From assembly GCF_000225345.1 (NCBI RefSeq), contig NC_015977.1, positions 2,463,501-2,527,500 of the forward strand: a stretch of DNA of 64,000 bases. Reading direction: 5' to 3'. Below, one piece after another: positions 25,602-34,814 of the stretch. The notes below the pieces were generated by a model. That model was not told the DNA's origin and did not search any database. It saw only the letters and a list, made by a program, of their open reading frames with translations. Origin of the DNA: Roseburia hominis A2-183 (lineage in GTDB: Bacteria; Bacillota; Clostridia; Lachnospirales; Lachnospiraceae). A program made the position numbers and the translations under genes. The first letter of the stretch is position 1. Every line of letters begins with the position of its first letter.

Positions 25602-26834
25602 TCAATTTTCCTTGATGCGTCCCAGTACCTCTATACACATGCGCCCGTTGTGATACGGACATTTCCACGGTTCCACGATCGGCCGGTCTAAAATCGGGCT
25701 TCCGTCCTCATACACTTCCCAGTACCACTCGCTTCCCCTGCGAGGATCAATGACATGTTCTTTGATGAACTGCCACTCCGCCAACGCCGCATCCCGGTAC
25801 TCCGAATGATCCGGCATCTGTTCACAGGCATTTAAAAATCCGACTACTGTCTCCGCCTGCACCCACCATACACGGTGTGTATTGACTACGCCCCTGTCAC
25901 ACTCATTTGCCAGGGAGTGTCCGTCAAACGCCGTCTCATAAATATGTGCCGCAAGCGCCTGTGTGATCGGAACAATTTTCGCCTCATACGCCTCATCGCC
26001 CAGCACCTTGACGCCGCGGTCCAAAAGCCACGCTGTCTCAATGTCATGCCCGTAGGAATGCAGATCTAAAATCGTGTGATACCCGGCATCGAAAAATACT
26101 TCCTGTCTCCGCTTCGCCGGATTGTATACTTTCTCTGCAAACACATCCATGATCCAACGGAGGCGCTCCCCCACGGTCTCATCCCGCGACACACGGTACA
26201 GCTCCGTGTACGCCTCAAAAACATGAAGCAGGGTGTTCATCGTCTTATCTGCAAGCACGCCGTTCTCCGACAGCTTCTCGTTGGATTCCGGCTGGAACTC
26301 TCTGGTAAAAGCCTCCAGGTATCCGACCTCATCCGTACACTTCTCTTCGATCAGGGAAAAGAGCTGCTTCGCCAGTGCAAGCGCTTCCTCGTCGTGCGAC
26401 GCCTCATAGTAGGAGGACAATGCATAGATGCAAAACGCCTGGTTGTAGGTGTGCTTTGTCGTATCAAGCGGTGTCCCGTCATAGTTTAATGACCAGTAGA
26501 TGCCGCCGTACTCCCGGTCGATGCAGTGCTCTTTCAAAAAGACGTAGCCGTGTTTTGCTTCCTCCAAGAGCGCCTCTCCGGTATAGCCTGCGCTTCTACA
26601 GTCTTCCTCCGTAAAAAGTCCCTTTCGATATGCCGTGTAGGCATTGGAGAAAAACCATGTGATGCGGCTGTTTAAAATGCATCCTTTTTCCGCTTTCTGA
26701 TCCAGTGCAAGATCATAAGACAGCCAGCCGTAATAGCCGCCGTAAGTGTCGTCACGCAGTGCACGCCAGAAGGGAATGATATGTGTGAGAAGTTCCGTTT
26801 TAACTTCTCCTCGCATGCTTTCTAATGTTTCCAT
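25602..26834 (-). CDS. AGE family cellobiose/mannobiose 2-epimerase
   Basis: 410 residues, an alpha6/alpha6 barrel of the N-acylglucosamine 2-epimerase superfamily. ILNSRITWFFSNAY, KHTYNQAFCIYALSSYY, the catalytic His in DLHSYGHDIETAWLL and NTHRVWWVQAETVVGFLNA are typical of cellobiose 2-epimerases. In mannan loci this enzyme turns the reducing-end mannose of mannobiose into glucose, making Man-Glc for GH130_1. ATG 26834 follows AGAGGAACAGCG; the 41-residue upstream extension overlaps the permease gene in another frame and is rejected. Confidence 0.93.
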   Translation of the reverse strand: METLESMRGEVKTELLTHIIPFWRALRDDTYGGYYGWLSYDLALDQKAEKGCILNSRITWFFSNAYTAYRKGLFTEEDCRSAGYTGEALLEEAKHGYVFLKEHCIDREYGGIYWSLNYDGTPLDTTKHTYNQAFCIYALSSYYEASHDEEALALAKQLFSLIEEKCTDEVGYLEAFTREFQPESNEKLSENGVLADKTMNTLLHVFEAYTELYRVSRDETVGERLRWIMDVFAEKVYNPAKRRQEVFFDAGYHTILDLHSYGHDIETAWLLDRGVKVLGDEAYEAKIVPITQALAAHIYETAFDGHSLANECDRGVVNTHRVWWVQAETVVGFLNACEQMPDHSEYRDAALAEWQFIKEHVIDPRRGSEWYWEVYEDGSPILDRPIVEPWKCPYHNGRMCIEVLGRIKEN

Positions 26835-26856
26835 CGCTGTTCCTCTTTTCCTGTAA

Positions 26857-27711
26857 TCAGCCCTTGACTGCGCCTGCCGTAATGCCGCTGTAGATCTGCT
26901 TCTGGAATACGATAAACACGATGAGTGCCGGCAGCAGGGAAATGATAACACCTGCACAGATCAGGTTGTACTGGCTTCCAAGCGGTCCGGTAAAGGTATA
27001 GAGGGAGATCGCCATCGTCTTTAAGTTTTCCTTGGTCAGATACAGGTTTGCCGAATAGTATTCGTTGTACACGCCCACGCCCTTTAAGATGCAGGCGGTC
27101 ACAATTGCCGGCTTTAGCAGCGGAAGCATGATCTTCCAGTAGATCTTCCAGTAGGACGCTCCGTCGATGATTGCCGACTCATCCAGCGACACCGGAATAT
27201 TTTCCATGTACTGGATAAAGATGTAGATGGAGATGACATCCGTTCCCATCATCATGATGATGTAGCCGTACAGATGATTGATAAAGCCAAGATCATGCAT
27301 GATCTGGTAGACCGTTACCTGCATGGCAACACCCGGAAGCAGTGCCGCGAATAAAAACAGGTTGCGGATCAGCCCGTTGCCCGGGAACTGGAAACGGTTT
27401 AACACATACGCAAGCTGTGTACCGATGATGATGGCTCCGATCAGGACACAGACCATAACGATCACGGAATTCACGAATGCCCTTCCCATGTTCGCACGCT
27501 GGAACGCTTCCACAAAGTTGTCAAAATTGAACCAGTTCTGCGGCAGTGTCATAACATTCGTCGTCTTATACTCTTCCTCCGTCTTGAATGCAGTGATGAC
27601 GCAGGAAATAATGGGAATCACGGCGACAAAGGAAAAAAACACAAGCGATACATATTTAAAAATGATCCAGATAATGGCTCCTGCCGAATACTGTTTTCTG
27701 CGCTTTTTCAT
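26857..27711 (-). CDS. sugar ABC transporter permease, MalG-like (mannan locus)
   Basis: 284 residues, six predicted membrane segments. The EAA loop DESAIIDGASYWKIYWKIMLPLLKPAI contacts the ATPase, and the C terminus ends in the family-typical QKQIYSGITAGAVKG. Together with the upstream MalF-like permease and binding protein it imports mannooligosaccharides. No ATPase is encoded in the locus, so a shared MsmX-type ATPase elsewhere is needed (known for this transporter class). The start is immediately next to the MalF-like stop. Confidence 0.93.
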   Translation of the reverse strand: MKKRRKQYSAGAIIWIIFKYVSLVFFSFVAVIPIISCVITAFKTEEEYKTTNVMTLPQNWFNFDNFVEAFQRANMGRAFVNSVIVMVCVLIGAIIIGTQLAYVLNRFQFPGNGLIRNLFLFAALLPGVAMQVTVYQIMHDLGFINHLYGYIIMMMGTDVISIYIFIQYMENIPVSLDESAIIDGASYWKIYWKIMLPLLKPAIVTACILKGVGVYNEYYSANLYLTKENLKTMAISLYTFTGPLGSQYNLICAGVIISLLPALIVFIVFQKQIYSGITAGAVKG

Positions 27712-28758
27712 TTACATCGCCCCCTTTGCTGCTTTTTTCGCCGCTCTCTGTTCTTTGTGAAACTGTTTCAACCGCTTTCTCTCTTCCCTGGTCATGACTT
27801 CATCGTCCTGATCCGCATTGCGGTATACATATTTAAAGAACAGTTTCTGTAAGATCGTACATGCGAAAATGATAAGAAGTAACACAACCGCCATCGCCGA
27901 CGCGAGTCCGACCTTCTGGCTGGTATGTGCAATATTGTTCATGTTGATAAAATACGTTGCCGTTCCGTTGGAACCTCCGGTAATTACGAACGGCTGCTCG
28001 AATGCGCTCAGTGCTCCTGTGATGGATAAAATCACATTCAGCGTCACAATCGTCTTGATGCTCGGCAGTATGATATGTACAAACTGCTGAAATTTATTTG
28101 CACCGTCCAGCTCCGCCGCCTCGTACATCTCGGAATCTACAGACATAATCGCTCCGATAAAAAGCACCATGTTGTTGCCGAAATATCTCCAGACAGAAGT
28201 TGCAACCAGTGACCAGTTGTTGATCTTCTGATCGCGCAGCCAGTACGGAAGACTATCCAGTTCAAATCCAAACCATCCGAGGATGGAATCGAATACAAAT
28301 CCTCTTGTGTAAAAATATTTAAAGATAAATCCGATCGCAATACCGCTGATCAGATACGGGAAAAACATCAGTCCCTTAAAGAGATTGCCTCCCCTTGTCT
28401 TAAAGCTCAAAATCGTTGCAAGGAACAGCGCAAGCGCAAGCTGTACCACCGAACCTACCATGTAGTAGAGGCTTAACCACAGGGATGCAAAAATATCCTT
28501 GTTGCGGAATACCTCGATATAATTCTTCCAACCCACAAATACCCGTTTATCTACCGGCGTGGAATATTTCATTTTGTAAAAACTGAACTTCACCATTTCA
28601 GCAAATGGCACATAGGTAAATGCTGCCAACAGCACAAGCGGAATTATGGTAAATGCCAGTATAATCAGTGTCTGCTGCCCCTTCCTGCTTTTTGCCCACT
28701 TCAGGAATCCACGCCTGGCTGTTTTATTTTCTACTTTCTTTACTGATGTCGCCGCCAT
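27712..28758 (-). CDS. sugar ABC transporter permease, MalF-like (mannan locus)
   Basis: 348 residues with six membrane segments and a charged C-terminal tail (REERKRLKQFHKEQRAAKKAAKG). The EAA loop reads YEAAELDGANKFQQFVHIILPSIKTIV. It pairs with the MalG-like protein to form the membrane channel. ATG 28758 (MAATSVKK) follows GGAGGTTGGAT; a TTG two codons earlier is less likely. A strong stem-loop (28797-28830) separates it from the binding-protein gene, which would lower permease relative to binding-protein expression. Confidence 0.92.
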   Translation of the reverse strand: MAATSVKKVENKTARRGFLKWAKSRKGQQTLIILAFTIIPLVLLAAFTYVPFAEMVKFSFYKMKYSTPVDKRVFVGWKNYIEVFRNKDIFASLWLSLYYMVGSVVQLALALFLATILSFKTRGGNLFKGLMFFPYLISGIAIGFIFKYFYTRGFVFDSILGWFGFELDSLPYWLRDQKINNWSLVATSVWRYFGNNMVLFIGAIMSVDSEMYEAAELDGANKFQQFVHIILPSIKTIVTLNVILSITGALSAFEQPFVITGGSNGTATYFINMNNIAHTSQKVGLASAMAVVLLLIIFACTILQKLFFKYVYRNADQDDEVMTREERKRLKQFHKEQRAAKKAAKGAM

Positions 28759-28796
28759 ATCCAACCTCCATCTTTTTCACCCTGTTTTTAAAATAA

Positions 28797-28830
28797 CGGG
28801 ACCGGAAACAGATCTCTCATTCCGGTCCCG
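28797..28830 (-). terminator. stem-loop between binding-protein and permease genes
   Basis: CGGGACCGG and CCGGTCCCG form a perfect 9-bp stem with a 16-base loop, followed on the minus strand by TTATTTT. Likely a leaky terminator or 3' stabiliser for the binding-protein mRNA. Confidence 0.75.
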
Positions 28831-28849
28831 TCTGTGCATGATGTCTTAT

Positions 28850-30301
28850 TTATTCTGCCGTCACGCCATTGTCTTCCTGTGCCTGTGTCCACTTCTCATT
28901 CCACTCAGCCATGATGTCATCGTAGGACATATCACCGTTAGAAGCATGCTCAATGATCTCCTGAACCTTCTCTTTTCCGCCTGCATTGATGTTCAATCCG
29001 GAATCAGCGTTCAATGCATTGAGTAAATCTTCCTCGCCCTCTAATGCGGACTCGTCGGATACAAATGTCACATCACCGAACTCTGCGTATGCATCCGGAT
29101 AATCGTTATCGTCTGCAGCGATCGGGATACCGCCCTCGTTGTATGCAAAACCGGACTCTTCTGTCATCCATTTTACGAATACCATTGCTGCTGCCTGATG
29201 ATCTGCATCCGATGCCGCATTGATACCGAAGCTGTAGTCAGCGCCTGCGGAAGCATACTGCTTGCCGTCGATCGTGATCGGGAATGGCATGTAGCCGATA
29301 TCCTCGCCATGAGAATCAGCGTCTACCATCTGGGAATATGCCCAGGAGCCAAGTACCATGGTCGCGATCTCGCCTCTGTTGATCATGCCCTTGGAATCTT
29401 CCCAGGACGTTGTGGTGAAGTCATCCTCTGTCAGTCCGTCTGCCACTGCATCGTAGAGTACCTTGTACAGTGCATACGGATGTGTGTTATCGCCGTAATC
29501 CTGGAACGGATCCTTTGTGTGAAGAAGCTTCTGGTTCATATAGGTAGAATCACCGGTTGTCGTACCTGCGATCTGTCCGTCCCACTGCTCCATCGGCCAT
29601 CCGTCTGCATAGTTCGTGTAGAGCGGAATGATGGAAGAATCGTAATCCTTGATTGCCTGCAGTGCCGCGATGAACTCATCCGGTGTCTTCGGTGTCTCTG
29701 CAACGCCGGCCTCTGTGAAGACTCTCTTGTTGTATACAATACCCTGTGCATTGCCGGTAGAAGGAACACCGTATACCAGTCCGTCGTAATCCCAGGTATT
29801 TGCGAACTTGATCTGTCCTTCCATCTCATCGAGTGTACCGTACGGCAGGAAATACTCACTTAAGTCTGCCTTGTCAACTGCCGGGATCATCATGATGTCG
29901 CCCCAGTCACCGCTCTGTAAACGAAGCAGGGAATCGTCGGAATAATTGGTATCCGTCTCAACCTCTACGGTGATATTCGGGTACATCTCATTGAAATCAG
30001 CAATGTAAGCTTCCCAGTTCTTTCCCGGATAGCTGTCCTCGGACATATCGGTTCTCTGGTTGAATACATGGATGGTTGTCGTGATATCGGTGTAATCCTC
30101 GCCCAATTTGATGCTTGCATAATTCAGAGCACCATCTGTGGTCTCTGCTGCATCCCCACTCTCAGTTGTGGTTGCTGCCACACTTCCTGTTGTCGCATCA
30201 TCAGATGCTGCGCTGCTGTCAGATGAACTGCCGCCGCATGCTGCCATGCTCAAAGTCATTGCTGCTGCCAGGCTGACTGCCAGAACTTTTTTCAACTTCA
30301 T
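28850..30301 (-). CDS. sugar ABC transporter substrate-binding lipoprotein (mannan locus)
   Basis: 483 residues. Lipoprotein signal peptide MKLKKVLAVSLAAAMTLSMA with lipobox LSMAAC, then a Ser/Thr/Ala-rich linker and a family 1 solute-binding fold (GDWGDIMMIPAVD, YNKRVFTEAGV, GEIATMVLGSWAYSQM). It is anchored outside the membrane and captures oligosaccharides, here probably acetylated or galactosylated mannooligosaccharides. GGAGGATTTTTATT precedes ATG 30301. It is the first gene of the operon running down to CE17/GH1, under a promoter near 30347-30375. Confidence 0.93.
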   Translation of the reverse strand: MKLKKVLAVSLAAAMTLSMAACGGSSSDSSAASDDATTGSVAATTTESGDAAETTDGALNYASIKLGEDYTDITTTIHVFNQRTDMSEDSYPGKNWEAYIADFNEMYPNITVEVETDTNYSDDSLLRLQSGDWGDIMMIPAVDKADLSEYFLPYGTLDEMEGQIKFANTWDYDGLVYGVPSTGNAQGIVYNKRVFTEAGVAETPKTPDEFIAALQAIKDYDSSIIPLYTNYADGWPMEQWDGQIAGTTTGDSTYMNQKLLHTKDPFQDYGDNTHPYALYKVLYDAVADGLTEDDFTTTSWEDSKGMINRGEIATMVLGSWAYSQMVDADSHGEDIGYMPFPITIDGKQYASAGADYSFGINAASDADHQAAAMVFVKWMTEESGFAYNEGGIPIAADDNDYPDAYAEFGDVTFVSDESALEGEEDLLNALNADSGLNINAGGKEKVQEIIEHASNGDMSYDDIMAEWNEKWTQAQEDNGVTAE

Positions 30302-30621
30302 AATAAAAATCCTCCTTTTTTATAGCTCATTTTGTAGCTTAATTTAATTATATATTTTTTCTATTTTTAGTCATCACATATTATTGCATAATATATTATT
30401 TTCTTGCGTTTTCCTGCATTTTCCACATGTTATACAAATTTTATATCCTGTTTTTAGTCATTTTTCATATTTTAGCCTCTTCTTTTTCTCTCTTTTTCCT
30501 CTTAATTTAATTTTAATTACTTAATTTTTGCTATTTTTTAACCTAATAATCAAGAAACCTATTGTATTGCAAAATAGTTCCGCTATAATATAGGATAGTT
30601 ATGCAGAAAGGACCGATTCTT
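30302..30621. promoter_or_regulatory. divergent regulatory region of binding-protein operon and AraC gene
   Basis: 320 bases without a gene, very AT-rich. Minus strand: -10 TATAAT (complement of 30347-30352) with a moderate -35 GATGAC 17 bases upstream (30370-30375) for the transport operon. Plus strand: TTGTAT (30562-30567), 16 bases, TATAAT (30584-30589) for the AraC gene. CTATTTTGCA (minus strand, 30568-30577) lies in the spacer of the AraC promoter and recurs before GH1, so it may be an operator. A weak catabolite-responsive-like GGAAAACGCAAGAA on the minus strand is not convincing. Confidence 0.6.
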
Positions 30622-31551
30622 ATGGAACCCATCACGATCAAGGCACGCCTGAATCAGGCTTATCACTTCTCCGGGGCAGCCGGAAACGGCATTCGTTTTT
30701 CCGATCTTTCAGACGACCCGGCTTTCGTTTTCCGCGAGGACACATCGGCTGTACACAACCGTTTTGTCCCTGCAGGAGGGCGCATCAGCTACGCGTCCCC
30801 CGTCCGTCTGACGCGGGATGCGCTGCCGTACCTCCTCTTTCTCTATGTCGAATCCGGAAGCGGCACTTTAACGACTGCCGGCGACGCTGTGCAGGAGCCG
30901 GAATCCTGCCAGCTTGCACCGGGGGATCTCATGCTTCTTCCGGATCAGACCGCATACCGGTTTTCCACGACGCATACCCCTTTCTGCTACCACTGTTTTT
31001 ATCTGTCCACAGAGTATTTTTCGGAATATCTTCCGTTTTTGTGTGCGGACGACCGCATTTTTCATACGAACCGGACCGAGGCGGATGACATCGTATGGCG
31101 TATTCTGCCCTACCTCTCCCGCGAGCTGCTCTCCGATGAACCAGTTTCCTCGCTTCATCTGACCGCCATGCTCTCGCTTGTCCTGTCCTCCCTCGCCGCT
31201 TCCCGCCGTGCTGCATCGACGCCTTCCCTTCCCGCGCATGTGGCACACATGAAAGAGATTTTCGACACCGATTACGCACATTCCCACTCTCTCGCCGCGC
31301 TCGAGAGTTCTCTCGGAGTCAGCCGCTACCGGCTCTGCCATGATTTTTCAGACTGCATCGGTGTTCCGCCAATCCAGTATCTGAACCGGGTCCGGCTGAA
31401 AGCCGCACGCACGCTGCTGCGCACGACAACCCTCACCATCCGTGAGGTCAGCGCCGCCGTAGGGATTGAAAACACGACACATTTTATCAATCTGTTCAAA
31501 AAAGATGCCGGAATCACACCTCTGCAATTCCGGCAGTCTTCCCTGCACTAA
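30622..31551 (+). CDS. AraC family regulator of the mannan locus
   Basis: 309 residues. An N-terminal cupin-like sensing domain (LFLYVESGSGTLTTAGD, LAPGDLMLLPDQTAYRF) and C-terminal twin helix-turn-helices (SLAALESSLGVSRYRLCHDFSDCIGVPPIQYLN; IREVSAAVGIENTTHFINLFKKDAGITPLQFRQ). The start at 30622 (MEPITIK) is chosen because AAAGGA precedes it and because the promoter would start transcription at about 30596, leaving no room for a ribosome binding site at the ATG at 30601. It is divergent from the transporter operon, which it probably activates in response to a mannan sugar. Its stop overlaps that of the convergent LacI gene by four bases. Confidence 0.88.
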   Translation: MEPITIKARLNQAYHFSGAAGNGIRFSDLSDDPAFVFREDTSAVHNRFVPAGGRISYASPVRLTRDALPYLLFLYVESGSGTLTTAGDAVQEPESCQLAPGDLMLLPDQTAYRFSTTHTPFCYHCFYLSTEYFSEYLPFLCADDRIFHTNRTEADDIVWRILPYLSRELLSDEPVSSLHLTAMLSLVLSSLAASRRAASTPSLPAHVAHMKEIFDTDYAHSHSLAALESSLGVSRYRLCHDFSDCIGVPPIQYLNRVRLKAARTLLRTTTLTIREVSAAVGIENTTHFINLFKKDAGITPLQFRQSSLH

Positions 31552-32579
31552 CCCATATTTTTTCTGGCTTTTACGCTGTCCTTTGTGACCATATGTCCCT
31601 CGACGATACAGATTCCCTGGCGGTACGGTTCGCCTGCCATTTTCTTGATCAGCGTGTGAACCGTCTGTCTCGCCATCTCCTTCATATCCACCTCATAAGT
31701 GGTGATCGCCACATCACAGAGTCCCGGGAAAAGATAATTGTCATATCCCACAACCGATATATCCTCCGGCACACGGTATCCGTGCTCATGCAGCCTGCGG
31801 ATCAGAAAACTCGCCGTCAGATCACAGTTACACACAAAAGCCGTCGGCATCTCCTTTGGCAGCTGCAACAGCCGGTCCATATCAATCTTGCCCGTATGGA
31901 TGTCGCGGTCTGCGATCGTCCAGTCCCCCCTCACCGCAACGCCGTGCTCCATCAGGGATTTCGTATACCCCAGATAGCGGTCCGTGATGGATCCCGTTGC
32001 AAGCAGGGTTCCCACATAGGCAATCTCCCTGTGTCCCATGTCGAACAGATAATTCGTCATGCGGTAAGCACCGTAATAGCTGTCCGAAATCACCGCATCC
32101 GTATCTGTCTTCTCGTCACAGAAATCCATATACAGAAGCGGAATTTTTGCTTTTTCATTCAAAAACTTCAGATATTCTCCCGTCAGGCGTCCGATGATAA
32201 TCAGACCGTCCGCCTTCTGCTCCTGCACAAGCTTCGGCATCTCGCAGGCAGTCTCCATCTGTGCGCTGACCACTTCCATCAGCGTAAAACATTCCTTCGC
32301 CACCGCGCGCGTCGCCACCTGCTGATACATCTGCAGATAGAAGGAATCATACTTATCCAGCCAGTGCTCGGCAATCAGCACACCGATATTATAGCTTTTT
32401 ACCGCGTGTTCGCGCCGCCTGGCGGACGGCTGTTTGTATCCCATCTCATCGGCAAGCGTTTTTATCTTCTCCCGCAGTTCCTCGCTGACGCCTTTCTGTC
32501 CGGACAGCGCCTTCGATACGGTAACCGTACTCACGCCAAGCTGTCCCGCAATATCTGCCAGCTTTACCGCTTTTGCCAT
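31548..32579 (-). CDS. LacI family transcriptional regulator
   Basis: 343 residues. The DNA-binding headpiece is VKLADIAGQLGVSTVTVSKALSG with hinge region GYKQPSARRRE; the periplasmic-binding-like core has IGVLIAEHWL, VVGYDNYLFPGLCDVAITTYEVD and a C-terminal IVEGHMVTKDSV. Probably represses genes of the mannan locus (GH36, phosphoglucomutase and perhaps the transporter). ATG 32579 follows GGAGGATGAAAAA. The stop (TAG) overlaps the AraC stop in a CTAA tetranucleotide. It is the last gene of the mutase-GH36-LacI operon. Confidence 0.92.
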   Translation of the reverse strand: MAKAVKLADIAGQLGVSTVTVSKALSGQKGVSEELREKIKTLADEMGYKQPSARRREHAVKSYNIGVLIAEHWLDKYDSFYLQMYQQVATRAVAKECFTLMEVVSAQMETACEMPKLVQEQKADGLIIIGRLTGEYLKFLNEKAKIPLLYMDFCDEKTDTDAVISDSYYGAYRMTNYLFDMGHREIAYVGTLLATGSITDRYLGYTKSLMEHGVAVRGDWTIADRDIHTGKIDMDRLLQLPKEMPTAFVCNCDLTASFLIRRLHEHGYRVPEDISVVGYDNYLFPGLCDVAITTYEVDMKEMARQTVHTLIKKMAGEPYRQGICIVEGHMVTKDSVKARKNMG

Positions 32580-32594
32580 TTTTTCATCCTCCAA

Positions 32595-34799
32595 CTACTG
32601 TTCATCAGGCACCTCGGATAAGTGTATCAGTGCCGACTGGAAATCTCCCCACATCGCCGGAACATTCAGTCCCGCATGCAGGAGGGTATCTCCGCAGTAC
32701 ACTTCCCCCGTTGTCTCAACACGATATTTTTTCTTCTCATCAAGTCCCGGTATCCGGATCCGTCTGCTGTGCACATTCGGTCTGCCAAGCACCTGAACAA
32801 AGGTGATCAGCGCCTCCGACTGATCCTTTGCCACCACCTCATAACAGTCAAACGAATCATTCTGCGAATAGGAAGCGATCCGGTAATAGTCGCCGCTTCG
32901 TATCAGCGCATGATATTTGTGGTACAGCGCCACCTGCCCCGGAATTTTCGCCCGGTCTTCCTCCGGAAGCTTTGTCACATCCAGCTCGTAGCCGAACGTA
33001 CCCGCCAGCGCCACATTTCCTCTGGTCTCAAACGGAGTCACGCGTCCCACCGTGTGGTTCGGGCAGTCGGACACATGCGCGCCGATCGCAGAGAGCGGAT
33101 ACAGCAGCGCCGTTCCCTCCTGAATCTTTAAGCGCTCTATGGCATCCGTGTCGTCGGAGCACCAGATCTGCGGACTGTAATACAACATTCCCGGGTCAAA
33201 TCTCGCCCCACCGCCGGAGCAGTTCTCGAGAAGCAGCTGCGGAAATTCGGTGATCAGACGCTCCTGTAATTCATAGACGCCCAGTACATAGCGATGCAGC
33301 AATTCTCCCTGCTTTTCCACCGGAAGCACACCGCTTCCCAGATCGGTCAGCTGCCGGTTCATATCCCACTTGACATAAGCGATGTTCGCGCTGCGCAAAA
33401 TGGATGCCACACACTCATACGCATAATCCCGCACTTCTTTTCTGGAGAGATCGAGCACATACTGATTTCTCGACCGGCACGGCATTCTCCCCGGAAGGGC
33501 AATCGCCCAGTCCGGATGCGTCCGGTACAGCTCCGAATCCGGCGAGATCATCTCCGGCTCAAACCAGATGCCGAACTTTAATCCGATCTCATTCACCTGA
33601 TCGACCAGCCGTTTTAATCCACCCGTAATCTTCTGCTCGTTTACCTGCCAGTCGCCGAGACTTGTGTTGTCATCGTTGCGGTGGCCGAACCATCCGTCGT
33701 CCATGACCAGCATCTCGATTCCGGATTTCTTCGCCTCTCTCGCAATCGCAAGCAGCTTCTCCGTGTCAAAGTCAAAGTAGGTTGCCTCCCAGTTGTTGAT
33801 GAGCACCGGGCGCTCCCTGTCCTTATACGGGCTGCGGATCAGATGCTTCCGGTAGAGATCATGCAGCGTTCTCGTCATCCTGCCAAGCCCGGCATCCGAA
33901 TAGGTCAGCACAACCTCCGGTGCCGTAAATGTCTCCCCCTGCTTTAATTCCCACTTAAAATCCTGCGGATGAATTCCCAGCACCACGCGCAGGGAATCAA
34001 ACTGGTTCTTCTCCACCTGCGCCAGGAAATTGCCGGAATACACAAAATGGAATCCGTACACGCGCCCCTGCTCCTGTCCGGCGTTTGCGGACACCAGCGC
34101 CACGAACGGGTGCTCCTGATGGGAAGATTCACCGCGGCAGGAGCCAACAGACTGTTTTCCGTAGCCGATCTGGCGGTATTCGATCTGTCGCTCTCTCGCC
34201 CAGGAACCATGCAGCGTCAGCATCCGGTAATCCTCCGCGTCAAGATCCAACGCCGTAGAAAATACCTTCGTAAGATACACCGGTTCTTTGGCATGGTTCG
34301 TCACGCGCACGCTCCGCGTAATGACATCCACGTCATAAAATGCCGTGTAGTACAATGTGACCGTAAGATCCAGCACTTCATCCGCCAGCACAATCTCAAG
34401 CGTCTCACACTCTTCTTCGCTGCCGAACGTGGCCGGAAGTCCCGGAAGTCCCGGTTTGCCCGCATAGATCTTATGCTCCCTGTAAAGCGGCTGCACCGCC
34501 GTATTGCCGTTTTTGTCCGATACGGAAATCGCACTCTCCCTGTAATCGCCGACGCCGTGCCCCGGATACTCCATCGGAAACGCATCCAGAAAAGAGCTCC
34601 GGTCGCGGTTGTTCTGTGAAGGAACAAACGGTGCCTCCCCGGTGCGCATCAGCGCACGGACGTCATAGTCCGTGATCTTTGCGCCGTAATAGATATGTCC
34701 CAAAAACTTTTCTTCATCCACGATACCGATCAGATAACTGGTATGTGGTGTATCCAGTTTAAAAACCCGTTCTTTTTCGTAATAATGAATTGCTCCCAT
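32595..34799 (-). CDS. GH36 alpha-galactosidase
   Basis: 734 residues, full length for bacterial GH36: an N-terminal beta-supersandwich, a TIM barrel and a C-terminal beta domain. The nucleophile Asp is in YVKWDMNRQ (about 475) and the acid/base Asp in CSDDTDA (about 545). LLVMDDGWFGHRNDD and FGIWFEPEMISPDSEL are substrate-pocket blocks. It removes alpha-1,6-galactose from galactomannan oligosaccharides after import; it has no signal peptide. The stop lies 15 bases before the LacI ATG, so the two are cotranscribed. Confidence 0.93.
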   Translation of the reverse strand: MGAIHYYEKERVFKLDTPHTSYLIGIVDEEKFLGHIYYGAKITDYDVRALMRTGEAPFVPSQNNRDRSSFLDAFPMEYPGHGVGDYRESAISVSDKNGNTAVQPLYREHKIYAGKPGLPGLPATFGSEEECETLEIVLADEVLDLTVTLYYTAFYDVDVITRSVRVTNHAKEPVYLTKVFSTALDLDAEDYRMLTLHGSWARERQIEYRQIGYGKQSVGSCRGESSHQEHPFVALVSANAGQEQGRVYGFHFVYSGNFLAQVEKNQFDSLRVVLGIHPQDFKWELKQGETFTAPEVVLTYSDAGLGRMTRTLHDLYRKHLIRSPYKDRERPVLINNWEATYFDFDTEKLLAIAREAKKSGIEMLVMDDGWFGHRNDDNTSLGDWQVNEQKITGGLKRLVDQVNEIGLKFGIWFEPEMISPDSELYRTHPDWAIALPGRMPCRSRNQYVLDLSRKEVRDYAYECVASILRSANIAYVKWDMNRQLTDLGSGVLPVEKQGELLHRYVLGVYELQERLITEFPQLLLENCSGGGARFDPGMLYYSPQIWCSDDTDAIERLKIQEGTALLYPLSAIGAHVSDCPNHTVGRVTPFETRGNVALAGTFGYELDVTKLPEEDRAKIPGQVALYHKYHALIRSGDYYRIASYSQNDSFDCYEVVAKDQSEALITFVQVLGRPNVHSRRIRIPGLDEKKKYRVETTGEVYCGDTLLHAGLNVPAMWGDFQSALIHLSEVPDEQ

Positions 34800-34814
34800 A
34801 CCATCTCCCGCTTC

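Noticed and set aside
30420..30440. Catabolite-responsive element upstream of the mannan transporter
   Set aside because: GGAAAACGCAAGAA on the minus strand matches only part of the consensus and lacks the second half.
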